Source of the DNA: Variovorax sp. Root411
GTDB lineage: Bacteria > Pseudomonadota > Gammaproteobacteria > Burkholderiales > Burkholderiaceae_C
Direction of reading: 5' to 3'
NCBI RefSeq assembly: GCF_001425205.1
Contig: NZ_LMDW01000015.1
Coordinates: forward strand, 372,001 to 436,000
DNA length: 64,000 bases
Shown: positions 28,975 through 41,684 of the stretch, one piece after another
Layout: each line of letters begins with the position of its first letter
How positions within the stretch are numbered: the first letter of the stretch is position 1
Notes under the pieces: generated by a model
The model's input: the letters and a program-made list of their open reading frames with translations, nothing else
The model's database searches: none
What the model was told of the DNA's origin: nothing
Translations under genes and position numbers: made by a program

Positions 28975-29436
28975 TCAGGTCACCGCGACGCGTTTGGAGC
29001 GGTGCGCCATGCGCTTGGCGATCACGGCGCCGAGCGCCATCGCGATCTCCAGCGCCATGTTGGGCTGGCGGTTCGACATTTCCGCAAAGCGGATCGCCGT
29101 GAGCCGCCACACGCGGCCTGCGCCGGTGACCACCACGTTGGCCGAATGCGGCTGGCGCGAGAAGAACGAGCCTTCGCCGACCACCGAGCCGGGCGTGAGC
29201 ACGGCCAGCCGCATCTGCTCCTTGCTGCTGACGCGGTGCACGCTGATGGCACCGCTCTCGATGAAGAACACCGAGCGGTCCGGCGTGCCCTGTTCGATCA
29301 GCACGTCGCCAACGCCGGTCTCGATGGGCTGCAGATAGCCCGCCAGTGTTTCCCACTGCTGGACGTTGAACGTCAACGCGAACGCGTCGGTGCTCATGTT
29401 CTCCGCGATGGCGCGGCTCAGGTTCTGGATGGACAT
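28975..29436 (-). CDS. Cyclic nucleotide-binding domain protein
   Basis: 153 residues, essentially one CAP-type cNMP-binding beta-roll: GVGDVLIEQGTPDRSVFFIESG at about 41-62 in pieces, and LTPGSVVGEGSFFSRQPHSANVV, where the phosphate-cassette GEGSF and the R/S-A positions are partly kept. The usual Arg of the cassette (RSA) is replaced by HSA, so ligand binding is uncertain. No helix-turn-helix follows, so it is not a Crp-like transcription factor. It may be a stand-alone regulatory subunit. Confidence 0.85.
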   Translation of the reverse strand: MSIQNLSRAIAENMSTDAFALTFNVQQWETLAGYLQPIETGVGDVLIEQGTPDRSVFFIESGAISVHRVSSKEQMRLAVLTPGSVVGEGSFFSRQPHSANVVVTGAGRVWRLTAIRFAEMSNRQPNMALEIAMALGAVIAKRMAHRSKRVAVT

Positions 29437-29526
29437 GTTTTCTTCGGCCCCCGCATGTGAGCCGAAGTATCCGCGATGCTCAGGAGATTCGGCTACAACT
29501 GTTTACGTTTTTCAAACCAGCTGTCG

Positions 29527-30933
29527 CTATTTACCAATGCAGAAGCGCGAAAAGATGACGCCGAGCAGGTCGTCCGCGCCGAACTCGCCGGTGATCTCGT
29601 TCAGGGCGTTCTGCGCCAGCCGCAGTTCTTCGGCCAGCAGGTCGAGCAACTGGGCCTGCGCCGCCAGATGGCCGGCCGCCAGCGCCAGGTGCGTTTCGAC
29701 CCGGGCCAGCGCCTGCACGTGGCGCGCCCGCGCGAGGTAAACGCCCTCGGGCACGGCCTGCCAGCCGGCCATGGCCAGCAGCTGTTCACGCAGGGCCTCG
29801 ATGCCCAGGCCGGTCTTGGCGGACAAGGCGATGCCATGCCCGGCGTGGGTGACGGGCGCGGCGTCCTGCTTGTTCCAGACGTCGAGCACCGGCACGCTCG
29901 CAGGCAGCTTCTGGCGCAGGCCGGCCAGGATGTCGGCATCGGCGGCGGCGTAGTCGGCCAGATGGGCGCGCGTCAGGTCGTGCAGGAACAGCACGGCATC
30001 GGCGCTTTCGATCTGGCCCCAGGCGCGCGCCACGCCGATCTGCTCGACCTCGTCGCTGCTCTCGCGCAGGCCGGCGGTGTCGGCCACGTGCAGCGGCACG
30101 CCGTGGATCTGGATGGTCTGCGAGACCACGTCGCGCGTGGTGCCCGGCACGGAACTCACGATGGCCAGTTCGGCGCCGGCCAGCGCGTTGAGCAGCGAGC
30201 TCTTGCCCGCGTTGGGCTGGCCCGCGATCACCACCTTGATGCCTTCGCGCAGCAGGGCGCCCTGGCGCGCGCGCTGCTGCACGGCGGCGAGTTGCGACTG
30301 CAGCCTCACCAGCTGCCCGGCCGCGTCGGCCTTCTGCAGGAAGTCGATTTCTTCCTCCGGAAAGTCGAGCGTGGCCTCCACCAGCATGCGCAGGTGGATC
30401 AACGCATCGCGCAGCGTGTGGATCTCGCGCGAGAACTCGCCCGACAGCGAGCGCCCGGCGCTGCGTGCGGCCGCCTCGGTGCTGGCGTCGATCAGGTCGG
30501 CAATCGCCTCGGCCTGCGCCAGGTCGATCTTGCCGTTGAGAAAGGCGCGCTGACTGAACTCGCCGGGCTCGGCCACGCGCAGGCCGGGCAGGCGAGGGCG
30601 GCCGGTGACGGGGTCAGGCTCGGCCGCGGCTTCGAGGCAGCGCGCCAGCAGCAGCTGCAGCACGACCGCGCCGCCGTGGGCCTGCAGTTCGAGCACGTCC
30701 TCGCCGGTGAAGGAATTCGGCGAGGGAAAGTGAATGGCCAGGCCATGGTCGACCGGCTCGCCGTACGCATCGCGAAACGGCAGGTAGGTGGCTTCGCGTG
30801 GCTTGAGTGCGCGGCCGCAGATGGCGTCGATCAACGGCGCCAGCTTGGTGCCTGACACCCGCACGATGCCGACAGCGCCGCGGCCCGAGGCGGTGGCGAT
30901 GGCGACGATGGGATCTTTGGTGCGGGCAAGCAT
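29527..30933 (-). CDS. mnmE: tRNA uridine-5-carboxymethylaminomethyl modification GTPase MnmE
   Basis: 468 residues. N-terminal formyl-THF-binding domain (1-125), a helical domain, and an inserted G domain starting with the P-loop [14 protein letters not shown] at about 226-239, DTAG and NKQD, ending with the catalytic C-terminal CIGK. With MnmG it modifies the wobble uridine of several tRNAs. It is the distal gene of the rpmH-rnpA-yidD-yidC cluster, separated from yidC by a dispersed repeat. Confidence 0.97.
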   Translation of the reverse strand: MLARTKDPIVAIATASGRGAVGIVRVSGTKLAPLIDAICGRALKPREATYLPFRDAYGEPVDHGLAIHFPSPNSFTGEDVLELQAHGGAVVLQLLLARCLEAAAEPDPVTGRPRLPGLRVAEPGEFSQRAFLNGKIDLAQAEAIADLIDASTEAAARSAGRSLSGEFSREIHTLRDALIHLRMLVEATLDFPEEEIDFLQKADAAGQLVRLQSQLAAVQQRARQGALLREGIKVVIAGQPNAGKSSLLNALAGAELAIVSSVPGTTRDVVSQTIQIHGVPLHVADTAGLRESSDEVEQIGVARAWGQIESADAVLFLHDLTRAHLADYAAADADILAGLRQKLPASVPVLDVWNKQDAAPVTHAGHGIALSAKTGLGIEALREQLLAMAGWQAVPEGVYLARARHVQALARVETHLALAAGHLAAQAQLLDLLAEELRLAQNALNEITGEFGADDLLGVIFSRFCIGK

Positions 30934-30955
30934 GGGCTCTCCTGCGATATCAGGA

Positions 30956-31047
30956 GTACCGCGGAACTGGCTTTGCCAGACCGCTGGTACTGCCCCCGGA
31001 AGGGGGTTGGCGTAGCGACACGAAGTGCGCGCAGCTTGGGGGCGAGC
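30956..31047. repeat. Dispersed GC-rich intergenic repeat, copy A
   Basis: TACCGCGGAACTGGC, CGCTGGTACTGCCCCCGG, AAGGGGGTTGGCG, CACGAAGTGCGCGCAGC then TTGGGGGCGAGCC. Nearly the same as copy B at 36596-36684 in the same orientation. It fills the entire yidC-mnmE gap. Confidence 0.85.
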
Positions 31048-32754
31048 CTATGACTTGCCGAGCACGCCCAGGCGCTTGTTGATGAACCACTGCTGCGCGA
31101 TCGACAGCGTGTTGTTCGTGATCCAGTACAGCACCAGGCCGGCCGGGAAGAAGATGAACATCACGCTGAACGCGAGCGGCATGATCCACATCAGCTTGGC
31201 CTGCATCGGATCGGGTGGCGTCGGGTTGAGCCAGGTCTGGAACAGCGAGGTGGCCGTCATGACGACCGGCAGGATGTACCAGGGGTCCGGTGCCGACAGG
31301 TCAGTAATCCAGCCGATCCACGGGGCGTGGCGCATTTCGACCGACGACAGCAGCACCCAGTAGAGCGCGATGAACACCGGGATCTGGATCACGATGGGGA
31401 AGCAGCCACCCATCGGATTGACCTTCTCGGTCTTGTAGATCCGCATCATCTCCTGCTGCATTTCCTGCGGCTTGTCCTTCAGCCGCTCGCGCATTTCCAT
31501 GATCTTCGGGTTGATGGCCTTCATCTTGGCCATGCTGGCGTAAGCCTTGGCGTTGAGCCAGTAGAAGGCCGCCTTCAGCAGCACCACCAGCGCGACGATC
31601 GACCAGCCCCAGTTGCCCAGGATGCCGTGCAGCTGGTTCAGCAGCCAATACAGCGGCTTGGAGATGATCGCGAAGATGCCGTAGTCCTTCACCAGGTCCA
31701 GGCCGGGGGCGATGGCTTCGAGCTTCTTCTCTTCCTCGGGGCCGGCGAACAGCGTGCTGTTCACGACCTGCGTGGCGCCCGGGGCGATCTTGGGCAGCGT
31801 GGCCACCATGGCCACGGTGAACAGGTTGTCGCCCAGGTCCTTCACGCGGAACTCCCGGCGCAGCTGTTCGCTCGCCGGGTCGCCCTTGAGCAGCCAGGCC
31901 GACACGAAATAGTGCTGCACCATCGCGATCCAGCCGTCGTTGGCCGGCGGGGGCGGTTCGATCTTGCCCTTGGCGATGTCCTTGAAGTCGAGCTTGTGGA
32001 ACTTCTTCTCGTTGGTGTACGCGGCGGGACCGGTGAAGGTGTTGGTGCCGAACATCGTGCCGGCGGCCACGGTGCCATGGCGCAGCAGCTGCATGTAGAG
32101 CTGCGCGTCGCGCGGCTGGTCGCTCACGTTGACCACCTCGTGGCGCACGCCGACCGCATAGTCGCCGCGGTGGAACACGTAGGTCTTGACGTACTTCAGG
32201 CCACCGACGGGGGCGCTTTCGAAGCCCACTTCCAGCGTGTTCTGGCCATCGGCCATTTCGCGTGGGCCAGCCTTCGCCGTCATCGGCGTCAGGTGGTTGG
32301 GAAAGCGCTCACCCGAATCGACGGGGTTCAGCAGGCCGGTCTGCGCCACATAACGCGTGGCCGGCGAGCCGTTTTCGAACAGCACGACGCGCTTGGTGCG
32401 GTCGGCCTCGTCGTACTTCAGCAACTCGAGGTGGTTGACCGTGCCGCCTTCGCTGTCGATCGTGGCCTTGAACAGGTCGGTGGTCACGTTGACCTGCTCG
32501 CGCGGTGCGGCGGCTGCGGCCTGCGTGGGCACGGCACCGGCGCTGCCGCCGCTCGCGCCCGACGAAGATGCGGTCGGCACGCCGTTGCTGGCGGCGGGTG
32601 CGCTGCCAGCGGCCGGGGCGGAGGCCACGGCAGCCGGCTTGCTCGACGGCAGGAAGGTCGGCTTGTTGCCGTTGAAGACCTGCCATTGGTCCCACAGCAG
32701 CACCAGCGAGAACCCAAAAATCACCCACAGGATCGTGCGGCGGATATCGTTCAT
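31048..32754 (-). CDS. yidC: Membrane protein insertase YidC
   Basis: 568 residues: N-terminal signal-anchor (MNDIRRTILWVIFGFSLVLL), an Ala/Ser-rich linker, a large periplasmic P1 domain (about 90-345), and the conserved five-TM insertase core (about 355-560), with the helical cytoplasmic loop containing KAINPKIMEMRERLKD and the GGCFPIVIQIPVFIALYWVL segment. It inserts and folds inner-membrane proteins, alone or with SecYEG. ATGA overlap with yidD. Confidence 0.98.
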   Translation of the reverse strand: MNDIRRTILWVIFGFSLVLLWDQWQVFNGNKPTFLPSSKPAAVASAPAAGSAPAASNGVPTASSSGASGGSAGAVPTQAAAAAPREQVNVTTDLFKATIDSEGGTVNHLELLKYDEADRTKRVVLFENGSPATRYVAQTGLLNPVDSGERFPNHLTPMTAKAGPREMADGQNTLEVGFESAPVGGLKYVKTYVFHRGDYAVGVRHEVVNVSDQPRDAQLYMQLLRHGTVAAGTMFGTNTFTGPAAYTNEKKFHKLDFKDIAKGKIEPPPPANDGWIAMVQHYFVSAWLLKGDPASEQLRREFRVKDLGDNLFTVAMVATLPKIAPGATQVVNSTLFAGPEEEKKLEAIAPGLDLVKDYGIFAIISKPLYWLLNQLHGILGNWGWSIVALVVLLKAAFYWLNAKAYASMAKMKAINPKIMEMRERLKDKPQEMQQEMMRIYKTEKVNPMGGCFPIVIQIPVFIALYWVLLSSVEMRHAPWIGWITDLSAPDPWYILPVVMTATSLFQTWLNPTPPDPMQAKLMWIMPLAFSVMFIFFPAGLVLYWITNNTLSIAQQWFINKRLGVLGKS

Positions 32755-33038
32755 GACGAAGACTTCTTGTCGGAGGAGAGAAGAGACGAAAACAGCGAGC
32801 CTGACTTGTCAGTGCGACGCTGTGATTTCGGTGGAACCGGATCGTGCCCGCCATCGCACCATGGCTGGCAGCGTGCGATGCGATGCAGGGTGAGGTAGCT
32901 GCCCTTGAGCGCACCATGCACTTCCAGCGCCTCGATCGAATACACGGAGCAGGTCGGCGTGAAGCGGCACGACTGGCCGAGCCAGGGGCTCAGCAGCAGG
33001 CGGTAGCCCTTCACAAGGCCGATCAGCAGGCGTTTCAT
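32751..33038 (-). CDS. yidD: Membrane protein insertion efficiency factor YidD
   Basis: 95 residues, DUF37 family with the signature RFTPTCSVYSIEAL and a GCDGGHDPVPP-like CDGGHDPVP end. It is a small membrane-associated protein that assists YidC-dependent insertion. It overlaps rnpA by four bases and yidC by four bases, as in most bacteria. Confidence 0.97.
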   Translation of the reverse strand: MKRLLIGLVKGYRLLLSPWLGQSCRFTPTCSVYSIEALEVHGALKGSYLTLHRIARCQPWCDGGHDPVPPKSQRRTDKSGSLFSSLLSSDKKSSS

Positions 33039-33457
33039 GACGAGGAGGAAGCGGGCGGAGAAGCCGAAGCGGGCGCGGAAGAGCGCGCCGCCCGCGCCAG
33101 CAGCTGCTGGAGCTCGGCGCGCACGGCGGCCTTGAGCTTGTCCGAGGTGGCGCTCACGAATTCCTTGCGGTCGAAACCGGCGCGCAGCCGCACCACGTGC
33201 GCAGCACGTGGCAAGCCGACACCGGGTGCGGCACTCACCGTATAGATCTGGCGCTTGATGGCGTTGCGCGTGACCGCGCGACGCGCCCAGCGCTTGGGCA
33301 CCATGGCACCCAGCCAGACATCGTCGGACGCGAACAACGGCGGTGCGCCCAACGCGAGATCGAGCGCACAGCGGTGCAATGCGAAATGAGCAGTGCGCGC
33401 CACGGTGGCACCTGCGAGGACGGCCTGGAACTGCGCGCGGGTCTTGAGCCGCTGCAT
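33035..33457 (-). CDS. rnpA: Ribonuclease P protein component RnpA
   Basis: 140 residues from the ATG at 33457, with MQRLKTRAQFQAVL at the N-terminus and the RNR motif region KRWARRAVTRNAIKRQIY at about 69-86. It is the protein cofactor of the tRNA 5'-processing ribozyme. The reading frame is open upstream and a GTG at 33475 would add six residues; neither has a strong Shine-Dalgarno. The C-terminus has a Ala/Ser-rich tail longer than usual. Confidence 0.93.
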   Translation of the reverse strand: MQRLKTRAQFQAVLAGATVARTAHFALHRCALDLALGAPPLFASDDVWLGAMVPKRWARRAVTRNAIKRQIYTVSAAPGVGLPRAAHVVRLRAGFDRKEFVSATSDKLKAAVRAELQQLLARAARSSAPASASPPASSSS

Positions 33458-33543
33458 GGAAGCCGGACCGGACACGCCAGAAGCGCTGGCTGTGGAGGCC
33501 TGCGCTGGCGTGTCGGCTGCTGGCAACGGCAGGTGGGCTGCCG

Positions 33544-33678
33544 TCAGACGGCCAGGCGCTTGCGGCCCTTGGCGCGGCGTGCGTTGATCACGGCGCGGCC
33601 GCCGCGGGTCTTCATGCGGACCAGGAAGCCGTGGGTACGGGCGCGGCGGACTTTGGATGCTTGATAAGTGCGTTTCAT
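33544..33678 (-). CDS. rpmH: 50S ribosomal protein L34
   Basis: 44 residues, [19 protein letters not shown] at the start and [12 protein letters not shown] at the end, the near-invariant L34 sequence. It is the first gene of the minus-strand cluster rpmH-rnpA-yidD-yidC-mnmE and lies opposite dnaA across a 307-base gap, the canonical bacterial arrangement. Confidence 0.98.
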   Translation of the reverse strand: MKRTYQASKVRRARTHGFLVRMKTRGGRAVINARRAKGRKRLAV

Positions 33679-33985
33679 GGTGATTTCCTATTTCCCTGTT
33701 CGCGCCGGTTCTTCGCACAAAAAGCATGAAGTACCTGCGGGCCGCCGGGGGAGCGTGTTTCGGATGGTCCCCGAAAGACGCAAGAGGTTTTCAGGGAAAC
33801 CCGCAATTATCGCAAACATTGGCCGCCGGAACAATCTTCGAGTGGATTTGCGGGCCTTTCGATCGGCCCGACGGCGTGTGGATAAGGTTTTGACAAGTTA
33901 GAATGCCGGGCGCCTTCCAGCAGAGAATATCCACAATACCTATACCAAAAAATGCCCGAGGGTTTCATCACTTTTTCAAGCGCCC
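33679..33985. promoter_or_regulatory. rpmH/dnaA divergent intergenic region with DnaA boxes
   Basis: One perfect DnaA box TGTGGATAA at 33877-33885 and one single-mismatch box ATATCCACA at 33927-33935. The AT content rises just before dnaA (ACCTATACCAAAAAATG). Two boxes suit DnaA autoregulation of its own promoter; compared with 63.36-63.74 kb it lacks an obvious unwinding element. The remaining sequence holds the rpmH promoter but nothing else I can name. Confidence 0.75.
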
Positions 33986-35365
<1,380 letters not shown>

Positions 35366-35455
35366 CCGCCGAATGTCATCAGGAAAGCCCCTCGCGACAG
35401 CGGAGAATGGCGCCCTTACAAGCTGATTCAAAGAGATAGAGAAGAGGAAGAAGAC

Positions 35456-36562
35456 ATGATCGTTTTGAAGGCAAACCAAGACAAAGTCCTCGCCGCGCTG
35501 CAGTCGGTGGCGGGCATCGTGGAGCGGCGTCACACCTTGCCGATCCTGGCGAACGTGCTGATCCGCAAGACCGGCGGCCAGCTGCAGCTGACCACCAGCG
35601 ACCTCGAAATCCAGATCCGCACCACCGCCGAGCTCGGCGGTGACGAAGGCAGCTTCACCACCACGATCGGCGCGCGCAAGCTGATCGACATTTTGCGCAC
35701 CATGCCGGCCGACCAGACCGTGAGCCTCGAATCGAGCGCGAGCAAGCTGGTGCTCAAGGGCGGCAAGAGCCGCTTCACGCTGCAGTCGCTGCCCGCCGAA
35801 GACTTCCCGCTGGTGCAGGAAGCCGCCAACTTCGGCCCTGTGTTCAGCGTGCCGCAGAAGACGCTGAAGGACCTGCTCTCGCAGGTGTCCTTCGCGATGG
35901 CCGTGCACGACATCCGCTACTACCTGAACGGCATCCTGTTCGTGGCCGAAGGCAAGCAGTTGAGCCTGGTCGCCACCGACGGCCACCGCCTGGCGTTTTC
36001 TTCCGCCATGCTCGACGTCGAAGTGCCGCGCCAGGAAGTCATTCTTCCGCGCAAGACCGTGATCGAAATGCAGCGCCTGCTGTCGGACGCCGAAGGCGCC
36101 ATCGAGATGCAGTTCGCGAACAACCAGGCCAAGTTCAGCTTTGGCGGCATGGAGTTCGTCACCAAGCTGGTCGAGGGCAAGTTCCCCGACTACAACCGCG
36201 TGATTCCGAAGAACCACAAGAACAGCGTCACGCTCGGCCGCGCGCCGCTGCTGGCCAGCCTGCAGCGCACCGCCATCCTGACGAGCGAGAAGTTCAAGGG
36301 CGTGCGGCTGAACATCGAGCCGGGCACGCTGCGCATCGCGTCGAACAACGCCGAGCAGGAAGAAGCGCAGGACGAACTCGACATCGACTACGGCGGCGAC
36401 GCCATCGAGATCGGCTTCAACGTGACCTACCTGATCGACGCGCTGTCGAACATGGACCAGGACATGGTCAAGCTGGACCTTGCCGACTCCAACAGCTCGG
36501 CGTTACTGACCATCCCCGAGAACGCATCCTTCAAGTACGTCGTCATGCCCATGCGGATTTGA
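35456..36562 (+). CDS. dnaN: DNA polymerase III sliding clamp (beta subunit)
   Basis: 368 residues, three clamp domains, ending in the conserved YVVMPMRI. It tethers the replicative polymerase to DNA and carries the binding cleft for many partners. A good GAGAAGAGGAAG Shine-Dalgarno lies before the ATG. The dnaA-dnaN-gyrB order is standard; recF, often between dnaN and gyrB, is absent. Confidence 0.99.
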   Translation: MIVLKANQDKVLAALQSVAGIVERRHTLPILANVLIRKTGGQLQLTTSDLEIQIRTTAELGGDEGSFTTTIGARKLIDILRTMPADQTVSLESSASKLVLKGGKSRFTLQSLPAEDFPLVQEAANFGPVFSVPQKTLKDLLSQVSFAMAVHDIRYYLNGILFVAEGKQLSLVATDGHRLAFSSAMLDVEVPRQEVILPRKTVIEMQRLLSDAEGAIEMQFANNQAKFSFGGMEFVTKLVEGKFPDYNRVIPKNHKNSVTLGRAPLLASLQRTAILTSEKFKGVRLNIEPGTLRIASNNAEQEEAQDELDIDYGGDAIEIGFNVTYLIDALSNMDQDMVKLDLADSNSSALLTIPENASFKYVVMPMRI

Positions 36563-36595
36563 GTCGTTATCGATTGAACGTGTCGTCGCGCCGGA

Positions 36596-36684
36596 ATACC
36601 GCGGAACCGGCTTCGCCGGGCCGCTGGTATTGCCCCCGGTAGGGGGTTGGCGGCCACACGAAGTGGGCAAGCCTGGGGGCGAGC
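36596..36684. repeat. Dispersed GC-rich intergenic repeat, copy B
   Basis: TACCGCGGAACCGGC, CGCTGGTATTGCCCCCGG, TAGGGGGTTGGCG, CACACGAAGTGGG then CCTGGGGGCGAGCC. It lies between dnaN and gyrB, where recF is found in other bacteria, and is in the same orientation as copy A 5.6 kb away. Confidence 0.85.
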
Positions 36685-36695
36685 CAAAGCTATAG

Positions 36696-39329
<2,634 letters not shown>

Positions 39330-39372
39330 CCGTCATCAACATCCGCGGCCATTCGCCGCGTCGCTGAAATCC

Positions 39373-39397
39373 AAACGCCCGGTCTCCCCGGGCGTTT
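39373..39397. terminator. Bidirectional terminator after gyrB
   Basis: AAACGCCC-GGTCTCCCC-GGGCGTTT stem-loop between convergent gyrB and the hypothetical gene at 39399. T-runs are short on both sides. Confidence 0.7.
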
Positions 39398-39398
39398 G

Positions 39399-39827
39399 TC
39401 ATTGGAGGTGCAAGGTCGTGGCGCGGGTGCCTTCCGAGCACGGGCCGTCGGAGTATTCGGCTTCGCCTGACGGCCCGACGCACTTGGTCACCTCGAGGGC
39501 AACGGGCGTTGCCGCGCGAGGAGCCTCGGCGGGCGCGCGCGCCAAGGGAACAAGGGGCGCAACATGGGGCGCGACCGGCAGGGCGGCCAGCCTCGCGACA
39601 GGCCACACAGCTTCCTCGCGATCGCGCGCCAGGGGCCGCTGGACCGACGCAGGTGTCACCCTCGCCTGGACCGGCGCGCGTGCCGCGCTCTCCTGCACCA
39701 GCCCTTGGAGCGTTACATAGAACAGGAACATCGCCACCAGTGCCACCCCGAGGCACGGCGCCCAATACTTCGGCGAACCCCACGGCCCGAAGGCCGGGGC
39801 GGGCCGGCCTCTCAGCGCCGCAGCCAT
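39399..39827 (-). CDS. Hypothetical single-TM protein with a DUF4124-like tail
   Basis: 142 residues from the ATG at 39827. A membrane helix at about 26-45 (LGVALVAMFLFYVTLQGLV), a Pro/Ala-rich linker and a short cysteine-bearing end (TKCVGPSGEAEYSDGPCSEG), which resembles the DUF4124 motif seen in small envelope proteins. Its start overlaps the 3' end of the next gene by 16 bases. Function unknown. Confidence 0.7.
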   Translation of the reverse strand: MAAALRGRPAPAFGPWGSPKYWAPCLGVALVAMFLFYVTLQGLVQESAARAPVQARVTPASVQRPLARDREEAVWPVARLAALPVAPHVAPLVPLARAPAEAPRAATPVALEVTKCVGPSGEAEYSDGPCSEGTRATTLHLQ

Positions 39828-40069
39828 GTCCAGCCCCCGCCCTGCAAAGCAGCCGCCAGCCTGGCGATTCCACCGGTGCCGCTCGCTGCACGCCCAATCA
39901 GCGCGCCGCCCGCCGCACCGATCGCGAGGCGCGCCAACAACGAACGGCTGCGGCCCGCAGCGAGCAGCAACAACACGCCGGCGCCCAGCACGGCGAGGTG
40001 CTCGCCGGGATAGTCGGCGCGTGCCGCGTCCACCTTCCTGAACTGGTGGATAGTCGATTCGAGGTCCAT
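39812..40069 (-). CDS. Small membrane protein, hypothetical
   Basis: 85 residues, beginning MDLESTIHQFRKVDAARADY, with a hydrophobic segment at about 25-38 and a Gly/Ala-rich second segment. AGGAG lies at a good distance before the ATG, supporting translation. It overlaps the downstream gene at 39399-39827, suggesting a two-gene operon. The sequence resembles small DUF-type membrane proteins of Burkholderiales, but I do not recognise a family. Confidence 0.7.
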   Translation of the reverse strand: MDLESTIHQFRKVDAARADYPGEHLAVLGAGVLLLLAAGRSRSLLARLAIGAAGGALIGRAASGTGGIARLAAALQGGGWTWLRR

Positions 40070-40390
40070 GGCTGAAGCTCCTTTTCTGCCGGTTCAACCA
40101 TTCGTATCTCGCTCCAACCTGCACCGCTGTAGGCGCGCACCATCCCCGAGTGCGGATTCCGACGCCAAAACGCTGCAGGCATCGCGAAAAGACGAGGGAT
40201 CAGGGTTTCCGTGAGGTTTGTTAGCAAAAGTACCGGGGAGGCATGTCACGCGGCCGTCACCAGCTATGAAAACAATAGCATTCACCTTCAACCCGAAGAT
40301 CGTTCCTCGTAAACGCTATATCTAGCCCGACTCTTGCTAAGCAAAATCCTCGACGGATTTCACGTCACGCAAGATCGAGGACAAACAGCA
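40070..40390. other. 321-base gene-free stretch
   Basis: It lies between divergent genes. It is more AT-rich toward the right, with the palindrome GCTAT-N7-ATAGC at 40263-40279. No ORF, RNA or terminator is recognised; promoters for both flanking genes are presumed. Confidence 0.6.
40263..40279. repeat. GCTAT-N7-ATAGC short palindrome, copy 1
   Basis: GCTAT GAAAACA ATAGC, matching the element at 41582-41598 in arms, loop length and A-rich loop. Confidence 0.6.
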
Positions 40391-40909
40391 ATGAACCCTA
40401 CGCGTCTCCGCCGGCCCCTGGCCGCGCTGGTATTGGGCGGTACAGCAGCATTCCTCGGGGCCGTGACTTCAGCCCACGCGTTCTCGAACCCGCCCATCCA
40501 GGTGGCACAGGGCATCGAGTACATGTGCGGCGGCGCCGCCAAGGACGAAGCCGCGTTCATGGAAATGGTGTCGCCGCGCTGGGCCGCGACCATCGATTTC
40601 GGCGTGAGCGACGGCAAGGGGGCGGAGGTGCGCGGCTTTCCCGCCAAGGCCCTGATCGAAGTACGCCAGAAATACACCGGCCAGGTCGTGATGGACGTGC
40701 AGTCGCAAGGCCCCTACATGCTCGCACGCCTCAATCCGGGCGCCTATGACGTGAACGTGACGCTCGGCGGCCTCACGCTGACGCAGACGCTGGTGGTGAT
40801 TGCCGGCCTGCCGGCGCGTGCGTCGTTCGTGTGGCCGTCGAATTTCGACATGGCCTCGGTCGCGCCGTCGTTGCCGCAGGCGCTGGCGCAGACCTCCGCC
40901 GCCCGCTGA
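40391..40909 (+). CDS. Exported protein, paralog 1 of a tandem pair
   Basis: 172 residues with a signal peptide ending SAHAF. The mature part contains NPPIQVAQGIEYMCGG and DEAAFMEMVSPRWAATIDFGV, then a beta-rich region that looks like a carboxypeptidase-regulatory/FixH-like sandwich (PYMLARLNPGAYDVNVTLGG). It is similar along its whole length to the next gene. Secreted or periplasmic; function not recognised. Confidence 0.8.
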   Translation: MNPTRLRRPLAALVLGGTAAFLGAVTSAHAFSNPPIQVAQGIEYMCGGAAKDEAAFMEMVSPRWAATIDFGVSDGKGAEVRGFPAKALIEVRQKYTGQVVMDVQSQGPYMLARLNPGAYDVNVTLGGLTLTQTLVVIAGLPARASFVWPSNFDMASVAPSLPQALAQTSAAR

Positions 40910-40998
40910 GCGTTTTTTCAGGTCAGCCTTTCCTAAGCCGCGCGCCGCACAGTGGCACCGTGGCTTCTCGCTACGCCGACAAGGAAAGGATTCAGACC

Positions 40999-41490
40999 AT
41001 GGGCACCCGTTTTCCATCATCGCGCACGCCGCGGCCGCTGGCGGCCGCGGCGTTCTGCACCGCCGTTGTGCTCGGCGCGTTTTCGCCGGCCCAGGCAGCG
41101 GTGAACCCGCCGATCTACATGGCGCACGGTATCGAATACATGAGCGGCGGCATCGGCAGCGACGAGGCCCGGCTGATGGAGACGGTGTCGCCGCGCTGGC
41201 CCGCCACCTTCGAGTTCGCGGTCAAGGACAGCAAGGGCGCTGATTTCGCGGCCAGCGTGCACGTGACGGTACGCGACAGCAGCGGAACCGCGCTGCTGGA
41301 CAACGTGGTGTCGGGCGGCCCTTTCATGGTGGCGCGCCTCGATCCGGGCACCTACGAAGTCGAGGCACGCATCGGCAGCCAGGTGCTGAAGCAGCAGTTG
41401 CACGTGCTGCAGGGCGCGCCGGCCAAGGTGAGCTTCGTCTGGCCGGCAGGCACCGACATGGCTTCGGCCGGCACGCGCACGGTGCAGTAG
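40999..41490 (+). CDS. Exported protein, paralog 2 of a tandem pair
   Basis: 163 residues with a signal peptide ending PAQAA. NPPIYMAHGIEYMSGG, DEARLMETVSPRWPATFEFAV and PFMVARLDPGTYEVEARIG match the upstream gene at roughly 40-45 percent identity by eye, with a four-residue gap. The first Cys (EYMCGG) is Ser here (EYMSGG). The start at 40999 has AAGGAAAGGA upstream. Probably one transcript with the paralog, 89 bases apart. Confidence 0.8.
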   Translation: MGTRFPSSRTPRPLAAAAFCTAVVLGAFSPAQAAVNPPIYMAHGIEYMSGGIGSDEARLMETVSPRWPATFEFAVKDSKGADFAASVHVTVRDSSGTALLDNVVSGGPFMVARLDPGTYEVEARIGSQVLKQQLHVLQGAPAKVSFVWPAGTDMASAGTRTVQ

Positions 41491-41581
41491 CGCGGCAAAG
41501 TGGGCGCCGGCACCGGAGGCCGGCCGACGCCCATCCTTGCGGGTTTGGTCGAGGCACAAGTCCGCTATCCGGGCATCTTGC

Positions 41582-41598
41582 GCTATAGAAAAAATAGC
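41582..41598. repeat. GCTAT-N7-ATAGC short palindrome, copy 2
   Basis: GCTAT AGAAAAA ATAGC; the same arms and loop length as the copy at 40263. Confidence 0.6.
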
Positions 41599-41684
41599 TA
41601 TTTCGGCGCCTTCCGGCGTCTTGAATGCGCGGCATGCGCCTTGCAGATGGGGTATCCCGGGCAGTGCCCGACCCTATTGCCCCG

